Of a DNA stretch of 64,000 bases, positions 58,147-64,000 are shown piece by piece; position 1 is the first letter of the stretch; the number at the start of each line of letters is the position of its first letter. Source of the DNA: Rhizobium sp. RU20A (lineage in GTDB: Bacteria > Pseudomonadota > Alphaproteobacteria > Rhizobiales > Rhizobiaceae); contig NZ_FTMB01000001.1 of NCBI RefSeq assembly GCF_900155885.1, forward strand, positions 310,001 to 374,000. Direction: 5' to 3'. The translations under genes and the position numbers were made by a program. The notes below the pieces were generated by a model. That model saw only the letters and a program-made list of their open reading frames with translations. It searched no databases and was not told where the DNA came from.

Positions 58147-58868
58147 GCGGCGGCTATCTCCATAGGGTCGAACCCTTCGAACGTCATCTGGTCGGCATGG
58201 AGATAGGTATGGCGCAGTGCCTTTTCATCCCTCACGGTCCAGGTGATGATGGTCCGGCCGAGCGTTTTTTCCTTGGCGATGAAGCTGTTGGGCAGGTCGC
58301 CGTAGAAGTAGGAAATGAAATCGAGGCCGAGCTGCATTGCCTCCTCATGCACGAAGAAGGTCTCGGGGCTCGAACCTTCCGCCGTAAGACCGAGCGGGTA
58401 GGGCGCGCCAAGCGCCTTCAGGTCCTTCAGCAGCCAGTGGTCGAAGCTCATCAGGGCGACATGGCCCTTGTAGCCCTCGAGTTCCTCAAGGACCGATTCG
58501 GCAAAGCCTTCGTCGTCGCCTTCCCGCCCCTTGAGTTCGATGACGAGCGGCACCTTACCGTCCACCGCCTTCAGAAGCTGGCGCAGCGTCGGGACTTTGT
58601 CGGACGTGCCGCCGATGGCGAGCAGGCCGAGTTCGCCGGCGGTCCGGGCCCGCACATCGCCGCGAATGCCGCACAGCCGCTGCAGGTCGTCGTCATGGAA
58701 GACGACCGGCACGCTGTCGGCGGTGTAGTGCAGGTCGCATTCGATCGCGAACCCCTTCTCGACGGCGCGCCGCGCCGCCGACAGCGTGTTTTCCCACACC
58801 GTCCTGTTCATGTCGTGGTAGCCCCGATGGGCGATCGGCTGAGCCTTCAGCCAGGACAGATCCTGCAT
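58143..58868 (-). CDS. Glycerophosphodiester phosphodiesterase
   Basis: A 241-residue cytoplasmic GDPD-domain protein that should split glycerophosphodiesters to glycerol-3-phosphate and an alcohol. The catalytic His14 (AHRGYHD), metal ligands Glu43 and Asp45 (IECDLHY) and His58 (FHDDDL) are all present. The start is the ATG at 58868 (MQDLSWLKAQPIAHRG); the extended frame reads into ridA and is rejected. No signal peptide, so it acts on internal substrates. Confidence 0.88.
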   Translation of the reverse strand: MQDLSWLKAQPIAHRGYHDMNRTVWENTLSAARRAVEKGFAIECDLHYTADSVPVVFHDDDLQRLCGIRGDVRARTAGELGLLAIGGTSDKVPTLRQLLKAVDGKVPLVIELKGREGDDEGFAESVLEELEGYKGHVALMSFDHWLLKDLKALGAPYPLGLTAEGSSPETFFVHEEAMQLGLDFISYFYGDLPNSFIAKEKTLGRTIITWTVRDEKALRHTYLHADQMTFEGFDPMEIAAA

Positions 58869-58875
58869 GGCAGCC

Positions 58876-59343
58876 TCAGGCGATTTCGATGACGGCGTCG
58901 ATTTCGACGGCGGCATTGAAGGGAAGCGAGGCCATGCCGACCGCCGCGCGCGCATGCTTGCCGGCGTCGCCAAGCACCTTGGCGATGAGGTTCGACGCGC
59001 CGTTGATAACGAGGTGCTGCTCAATGAAGGCGGGGTCGGATGCGACGAAGCCGTTCAGCTTCACGACGCGGCGGATGCGCGACAGATCCCCACCCAGCGC
59101 CGCCTTGGCCTGCGAGAGAATGTTGATGGCGCACAGTTCCGCCGCGCGCTGGCCCTCGGCCACGCTGACATTGCGACCAAGGTGGCCGGTAACCGCGATC
59201 TTGCCATCTTCCATGGGCAATTGACCGGAGATGGTGAGCAGCGATCCGCTGATGACCCACGGAACATAATTGGCAGCAGGCGCCGCTGCGACGGGCAACG
59301 TGATACCGAGTTCAACAAGAAGAGCATCGATAACAGCGGACAT
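58876..59343 (-). CDS. RidA/YjgF family protein
   Basis: A 155-residue protein of the RidA (YjgF/YER057c/UK114) superfamily, whose members remove reactive enamine or imine intermediates. The family pattern GQLPMEDGKIAVTGHLGRNV and the C-terminal HARAAVGMASLPFNAAVEID are visible. The start at 59343 follows CGGAGGCTATCC. It is slightly longer than RidA itself (about 130), so it belongs to a related subgroup. First gene of the minus-strand run; divergent from eipB. Confidence 0.85.
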   Translation of the reverse strand: MSAVIDALLVELGITLPVAAAPAANYVPWVISGSLLTISGQLPMEDGKIAVTGHLGRNVSVAEGQRAAELCAINILSQAKAALGGDLSRIRRVVKLNGFVASDPAFIEQHLVINGASNLIAKVLGDAGKHARAAVGMASLPFNAAVEIDAVIEIA

Positions 59344-59496
59344 GGATAGCCTCCGGGACGGTGTCGTTGTTGTCATTTCAATCGGAATCCGGCATGCAAG
59401 CGTTTCGACGGTTGCGCCGGCAGGCGGATCGGCTTCCATCCGGAAGCCCGGTCAGGTTCTTAGCGCATCCCTTGCCAAGACGACAGGAGGAAACCG

Positions 59497-60324
59497 ATGT
59501 CGCGGACATCGTTCATCACCGCCGGTGCCCTTGCCCTTCTCGGCGCCGCCATGGGCCCGGCCGCTGCTTCCGCGCAAGGGGCAGGTCTTCTGGCGCCGCA
59601 TCGCGCCGTGTACGACCTCGAACTCAAGGATGCTTCGGATCGTTCCGGGATATCCGGCATTTATGGCCGCATGGTCTACGAGTTCAATGGGTCGGCCTGC
59701 GAGGGCTATACCGTTTCCTTCCGCTTCGTCACCAAGGTGCAGAGCGAGGATGACAGTCGTTTGACCGACATCCAGACGACCACCTACGAGGATCTGAAGA
59801 ATGGCAATTTCCGCTTCCTGACGCGCTCCTTCACCAACGAACAGCTCGACAAGGAAGTGCGAGGCCTGGCGCATGACGATAGCAAGGGCATGCGCGTCGA
59901 GCTGACAGCGCCGTCCAAGCGGGAGGTTGATCTCGCGTCCGGCCGTTTCCCGACGGAGCACATGATCGATGTGCTCGATCACGCCCGGCGCGGCGATGCC
60001 TTCTTCGAATCGCGGATTTTCGACGGCTCCGATTCGGGCGATAAAACGCTGTTGACGACGACCGCTATCGGCAAGCGCACGGCACCCAAGCCCGACGAGA
60101 GGGATGCCGACAAGGCAGGCGCCTTTGCGACCGCCGAATACTGGCCCGTGACCATCGCCTACTACAATGACGAGACCGTGGGAGACGGCCTCCCGATCTA
60201 CCGCATGTCCTTCAAGCTCTACGATAACGGCATCATCCGTGACCTGACGATGGATTACGGCGATTTCGCCCTGTCGGGACGACTGGCCGAACTCGAAGTC
60301 TTCAAGCATCCGGACTGCAAATAG
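59497..60324 (+). CDS. eipB: Cell envelope integrity protein EipB (DUF1849)
   Basis: A 275-residue periplasmic protein. A signal peptide (MSRTSFITAGALALLGAAMG) is cleaved near ASAQG. The mature part begins LAPHRAVYDLELKDASDRSG, the EipB start. Two cysteines, Cys68 (SACEGY) and Cys274 (HPDCK, next to the C-terminus), match the disulfide known in Brucella EipB. EipB is a beta-spiral protein needed for envelope integrity under stress. AGGAGG precedes the ATG. No partner gene is adjacent. Confidence 0.92.
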   Translation: MSRTSFITAGALALLGAAMGPAAASAQGAGLLAPHRAVYDLELKDASDRSGISGIYGRMVYEFNGSACEGYTVSFRFVTKVQSEDDSRLTDIQTTTYEDLKNGNFRFLTRSFTNEQLDKEVRGLAHDDSKGMRVELTAPSKREVDLASGRFPTEHMIDVLDHARRGDAFFESRIFDGSDSGDKTLLTTTAIGKRTAPKPDERDADKAGAFATAEYWPVTIAYYNDETVGDGLPIYRMSFKLYDNGIIRDLTMDYGDFALSGRLAELEVFKHPDCK

Positions 60325-60498
60325 GCCAAATATGGCTCGCCCTCTTGCTTTTGGGCCGCTTATCCTTTAGGGGCCACGCCATTCCACACGTAGGGCATGG
60401 GGTCTGTCGGGAGAAATCCGTCAGGTTCCGCCGGTGGTGCAGACGGTTGTCTGCGCTGTTCGCCCCGCGGAGGTTCAACCGGAAAAGGAGAAAAAGGC

Positions 60499-61266
60499 AT
60501 GGCATTGCCTGATTTCAGCATGCGCCAGCTTCTGGAAGCTGGTGTTCACTTCGGCCACCAGACCCATCGCTGGAACCCGAAGATGAAGCCGTACATCTTC
60601 GGCGACCGCAACAACGTCCACATCATCGACCTCGCCCAGACGGTTCCGATGCTGAGCCGCGCCCTGCAGGTCGTGTCCGACACCGTCGCTTCGGGCGGCC
60701 GCGTTCTCTTCGTCGGCACCAAGCGTCAGGCTTCGGAAATCATCGCTGACGCCGCCAAGCGTTCGGCCCAGTACTACGTCAATGCCCGCTGGCTCGGCGG
60801 CATGATGACCAACTGGAAGACGATCTCCAACTCGATCCAGCGCCTGCGTAAGCTCGATGAGATCCTCGCTTCGGAAGCTTCGGGCTATTCCAAGAAGGAA
60901 CGCCTGAACCTCGAGCGTGAACGCGAAAAGCTCTCGCGCGCCCTCGGCGGCATCCGCGACATGGGCGGCGTTCCGGACCTGATGTTCATCATCGACACCA
61001 ACAAGGAAAACATCGCAATCGATGAAGCCAAGCGTCTCGGCATCCCCGTCGTCGCCATCATCGACTCCAATTGCGATCCGGACCGCATCGACTACCCGAT
61101 CCCGGGCAACGACGACGCCTCGCGCGCCATCGCTCTTTACTGCGACCTGATCTCGCGCGCTGCCATCGACGGCATCGCTCGCCAGCAGGGCGCATCGGGC
61201 CGCGACATCGGCGCTTCCGCGGAAGCCCCGATCGAGCCGGCTCTCGAAGAAGCCGCCGAGGCCTGA
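60499..61266 (+). CDS. rpsB: 30S ribosomal protein S2
   Basis: A 255-residue S2 ([40 protein letters not shown]). The start at 60499 follows AAAAGGAG; the in-frame extension from 60397 is not family-like. It is the last small-subunit protein to assemble and binds S1. It heads the rpsB-tsf-pyrH-frr cluster. The 174-base upstream region presumably holds its promoter, but no clear -35/-10 pair was recognised. Confidence 0.98.
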   Translation: MALPDFSMRQLLEAGVHFGHQTHRWNPKMKPYIFGDRNNVHIIDLAQTVPMLSRALQVVSDTVASGGRVLFVGTKRQASEIIADAAKRSAQYYVNARWLGGMMTNWKTISNSIQRLRKLDEILASEASGYSKKERLNLEREREKLSRALGGIRDMGGVPDLMFIIDTNKENIAIDEAKRLGIPVVAIIDSNCDPDRIDYPIPGNDDASRAIALYCDLISRAAIDGIARQQGASGRDIGASAEAPIEPALEEAAEA

Positions 61267-61298
61267 TAGCTCGGGTTCTCCGGAGCCTGATCATGTGT

Positions 61299-61345
61299 CG
61301 GAAGGCCGTTTGCGCCCGAAAAGGGTGAACGGCCTTCCGCTTTTT
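61299..61345 (+). terminator. Strong intrinsic terminator between rpsB and tsf
   Basis: A perfect 12-bp stem (61299-61310 with 61328-61339) closes a 17-base loop and is followed by CTTTTT (61340-61345). It is among the strongest terminators in the window and lies inside the usual rpsB-tsf operon. Confidence 0.88.
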
Positions 61346-61511
61346 GAAAGCGACGGCACCGCCGCGGCGAACCGCCCGCGGGACGCCGACCGCAGCCGGT
61401 GTGAGACCCTCAGTCATCACGCCGTCATACAGACCGGGCAAATCCCGGCTCAATCTCTTCCGGCAGCCGACAAGCATCGTACGGCGGCCCAACAGTCTAA
61501 AGAGGCACACC

Positions 61512-62438
61512 ATGGCTGAAATCACTGCTGCTCTCGTGAAGGAACTGCGCGAAAAGACCGGCGCGGGCATGATGGATTGCAAGAAGGCGCTCGCCGAAAC
61601 CAATGGCGACATGGAAGCCGCCATCGACTGGCTGCGCGCCAAGGGCATCGCCAAGGCCGACAAGAAGTCGGGCCGCACGGCCGCCGAAGGCCTGATCGGC
61701 GTTGCCTCGTCCGGCACCACTGCCGTCGTCGTCGAAATCAACTCCGAGACCGACTTCGTTGCCCGCAACGATGCCTTCCAGGATCTCGTGCGCGGCGTTG
61801 CCAAGGTTGCCCTGACGACCGACGGTTCCGTCGAAGCCATCAGCGCTGCCCAGTATCCGGCAACTGGCAAGTCCGTCCACGACACCATCACGGACGCCAT
61901 CGCCACGATCGGCGAGAACATGACGCTGCGCCGTGCCGCGTCGCTCTCGGTCACCGACGGTGTCGTCGCCACCTACATCCACAATTCCGTGGCTGACGGC
62001 CTTGGCAAGCTCGGCGTGCTCGTCGCCCTCGAATCGACCGGCGACAAGGAAGCCCTGAGCGCCATCGGTCGCCAGGTTGCCATGCACATCGCCGCCACCA
62101 ACCCGCTGGCCGTGCGCGCTGACGAAGTCGATGCCGCTGTCGCCGAGCGCGAGCGCAACGTGTTCATCGAGCAGTCCCGCGCCTCCGGCAAGCCGGACAA
62201 CATCATCGAGAAGATGGTCGAAGGCCGCATGCGCAAGTTCTTCGAGGAAGTCGCCCTTCTCTCGCAGGCTTTCGTCATCAACCCCGACCTGACCGTTGAA
62301 GCTGCTATCAAGGAAGCCGAAAAGACCGTTGGCGCGCCGATCGTCGTCAAGGGCATGGCTCGCCTGCTGCTCGGCGAAGGCGTTGAAAAGGAAGCCTCCG
62401 ACTTTGCCGCCGAAGTGGCTGCCGTCGCCAAGGGCTGA
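61512..62438 (+). CDS. tsf: Translation elongation factor Ts
   Basis: A 308-residue EF-Ts ([40 protein letters not shown]), with the EF-Tu-contact motif TDFVARND. It recycles EF-Tu-GDP, whose gene is in this window. The start at 61512 is the family start; the longer frame from 61344 spans the region after the terminator and is rejected. Expression may depend on read-through past the terminator or on a promoter in 61346-61511. Confidence 0.98.
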   Translation: MAEITAALVKELREKTGAGMMDCKKALAETNGDMEAAIDWLRAKGIAKADKKSGRTAAEGLIGVASSGTTAVVVEINSETDFVARNDAFQDLVRGVAKVALTTDGSVEAISAAQYPATGKSVHDTITDAIATIGENMTLRRAASLSVTDGVVATYIHNSVADGLGKLGVLVALESTGDKEALSAIGRQVAMHIAATNPLAVRADEVDAAVAERERNVFIEQSRASGKPDNIIEKMVEGRMRKFFEEVALLSQAFVINPDLTVEAAIKEAEKTVGAPIVVKGMARLLLGEGVEKEASDFAAEVAAVAKG

Positions 62439-62464
62439 TTTCCGGTTTCATCCTCAGCAAATCC

Positions 62465-62496
62465 GAAGGGCATCGCGTGACAACGCGGTGCCCTTC
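62465..62496 (+). repeat. Hairpin after tsf
   Basis: A 13-bp stem with one internal mismatch (62465-62477 with 62484-62496) around a TGACAA loop. No U-tract follows, so it is more likely an RNA-stability element than a terminator. It lies in the 204-base tsf-pyrH spacer. Confidence 0.55.
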
Positions 62497-62642
62497 GTGT
62501 ATCCGGCATTTCCGGAGCCTGTGTGTTTGCAGGGGGCGCTCCGGTCGCGATGGTCACATCACACGCCGTCAGGGTCCAGCCGCGCCGGTCATTTGATTTT
62601 TCATTTCAGGCGCTGAGCGCGTTTTTCATTCAAGGAGTTACC

Positions 62643-63365
62643 ATGGCTGGCAAACCTCTCTACAAGCGTGTTCTTCTCAAGGCGTCCGGTGAGGCGCTCA
62701 TGGGCAGCCAGGGCTTCGGCATCGACGTTGCCGTGGCCGATCGCATCGCTTCCGATATTGCCGAGGCGCGGGCCATGGGTGTGGAAGTCGGCGTCGTCGT
62801 CGGCGGCGGCAATATTTTCCGCGGCGTCGCCGTGGCCTCCAAGGGTGGCGACCGCGTCACCGGAGATCACATGGGCATGCTCGCCACCGTCATCAATGCG
62901 TTGGCGCTCGCCACCTCGCTGCGCAAGCTCGATATCGACACTGTCGTTCTGTCCGCCATCGCCATGCCGGAAATCTGCGAGAGCTTTTCGCAGCGCGCCA
63001 CCCTGTTCCATCTCGGTCTCGGCCGCGTCGTGATCTTTGCCGGCGGCACGGGCAATCCCTTCTTCACCACGGACAGCGCCGCTGCGCTGCGCGCCGCCGA
63101 AATGGGGGCGGAGGCGATCTTCAAGGGCACGCAGGTCGATGGCATCTATTCGGCAGACCCCAAGAAGGTGCCGGATGCGACCCGCTTCGATCGCCTGACC
63201 CACAGCGAAGTGCTCGAAAAGGGCCTCGCCGTGATGGATGTCGCCGCCGTGGCGCTCGCCCGCGAAAATGCCATTCCGATCGTCGTTTTCTCCATTCACG
63301 AGAAGGGCGGCTTTGCCGAAATCTTGACCGGCGGCGGTCGCGCGACCATCGTGACGGATAACTAG
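62643..63365 (+). CDS. pyrH: UMP kinase
   Basis: A 240-residue bacterial UMP kinase (UMP + ATP to UDP + ADP) of the amino-acid-kinase fold: YKRVLLKASGEALMG, VVVGGGNIFRG, and FAGGTGNPFFTTDSAAALRA. AAGGAGTTACC precedes the ATG at 62643; the frame from 62523 is rejected. The tsf-pyrH-frr order is standard. No odd residues seen. Confidence 0.98.
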   Translation: MAGKPLYKRVLLKASGEALMGSQGFGIDVAVADRIASDIAEARAMGVEVGVVVGGGNIFRGVAVASKGGDRVTGDHMGMLATVINALALATSLRKLDIDTVVLSAIAMPEICESFSQRATLFHLGLGRVVIFAGGTGNPFFTTDSAAALRAAEMGAEAIFKGTQVDGIYSADPKKVPDATRFDRLTHSEVLEKGLAVMDVAAVALARENAIPIVVFSIHEKGGFAEILTGGGRATIVTDN

Positions 63366-63430
63366 ACGTGTCAGGGACGGGCGAGGCCGCTTGTCCGAGA
63401 AAGTCAATCGACACAGCAAGTGCAGTAAAA

Positions 63431-63449
63431 CGGGCCGCTTGCCGGCCCG
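63431..63449 (+). repeat. Small hairpin before frr
   Basis: A 7-bp CGGGCCG/CGGCCCG stem (63431-63437 with 63443-63449) with a five-base loop, 24 bases upstream of the frr start. It has no U-tract and its role is unknown. Confidence 0.45.
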
Positions 63450-63473
63450 AAAGACCGACAGGGAGTGCAGGAT

Positions 63474-64000
63474 ATGAGCCAGGATATCGATCTGAAGGAA
63501 ATCAAGCGCCGCATGGAAGGCGCCGTCTCGGCGTTCAAGAACGACGTGGCGTCGCTGCGCACCGGCCGCGCGTCGCCCAACATTCTCGACACGATTACGG
63601 TCGAGGCCTATGGCTCGCGCATGCCGCTGAACCAGGTAGCCAATGTTTCCGTGCCCGAGCCGCGCATGCTGGCTGTCTCGATCTGGGACAAGGGCATGGT
63701 CCGCGCCGTGGACAGTGCGATCCGCGAGTCCAATCTCGGTCTGAACCCGATCGTCGACGGCCAGAACCTGCGCATTCCGCTTCCCGAGCTCAACGAAGAG
63801 CGTCGCCGCTCGCTCGTCAAGCTTGCACACGACTACGCTGAAAAGAGCAAGGTGGCCGTTCGCCACGTGCGCCGCGACGGCATGGATGCGCTGAAGAAGG
63901 CGGAGAAGGACGGCGACATCGGCCAGGACGAGAGCCGCAGTCTCTCGGAAAAGGTCCAGAAGATGACGGACGAAACGATTTCCGAGGTCGACCGCTTGCT
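63474..64000 (+). CDS. frr: Ribosome recycling factor, 3' end cut by the window
   Basis: The first 175 codons of RRF ([20 protein letters not shown]; then [40 protein letters not shown]). The usual length is about 185 residues, so roughly ten residues lie beyond the edge. With EF-G it splits post-termination ribosomes. GGGAGTGCAGGAT precedes the ATG. The gene has no visible defects. Confidence 0.97.
   Translation, partial: MSQDIDLKEIKRRMEGAVSAFKNDVASLRTGRASPNILDTITVEAYGSRMPLNQVANVSVPEPRMLAVSIWDKGMVRAVDSAIRESNLGLNPIVDGQNLRIPLPELNEERRRSLVKLAHDYAEKSKVAVRHVRRDGMDALKKAEKDGDIGQDESRSLSEKVQKMTDETISEVDRL

Overview
This window is a chromosomal segment of an alphaproteobacterium in the order Hyphomicrobiales, most probably family Rhizobiaceae (Rhizobium/Ensifer/Shinella/Agrobacterium-like). 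The basis is the high GC content, an RpoB of 1379 and an RpoC of 1402 residues, the ribosomal gene order with adk between secY and rpsM, a complete aapJQMP general amino-acid permease, an EipB/DUF1849 envelope protein, a phasin, and ClpS-ClpA. The genus cannot be fixed from the sequence alone.

Layout. 1-10254: end of rplA, a structured L10 leader, rplJ-rplL, paired hairpins, rpoB, rpoC and a terminator. 10343-12031: a secreted caspase-like protein and a convergent small acidic protein of unknown function. 12574-16896: the str operon (rpsL-rpsG-fusA-tuf), followed by a 37-bp direct duplicate of the tuf 3' end. 17315-32180: the S10, spc and alpha ribosomal operons (rpsJ to rplQ, with secY, adk and rpoA), interrupted by structured spacers and one clear internal terminator. 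32535-41604: an accessory locus. 41712-45993: aapJQMP on the minus strand. 46388-51338: metC, an FAD monooxygenase, a small zinc protein, an alpha/beta hydrolase, cysE and a DUF3126 protein. 51584-55117: phasin, clpS and clpA. 55363-59343: azlCD, then a minus-strand ridA-GDPD-GNAT-HIT run. 59497-60324: eipB. 60499-64000: rpsB-tsf-pyrH-frr, with frr cut by the window edge.

The most unusual part is 32535-41604, which lies between rplQ and the aap operon. It encodes a NOX/ferric-reductase-type flavocytochrome with exact NOX-like haem-histidine spacing, a large exported protein with four CXXCH haem motifs, an exported TPR/OmpA-like protein, and two exported caspase-fold proteases with intact His/Cys dyads. 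Three of these proteins end in similar beta-rich domains of the DUF4384 type. The last three genes are coupled (3-nt gap, then a 4-nt overlap). I infer a redox-linked, envelope-located caspase system. Function, substrate and trigger are unknown.

All calls come from reading the sequence. No database search, structure prediction or folding calculation was run. Hairpins were identified by eye, and promoter calls are weak unless stated otherwise.
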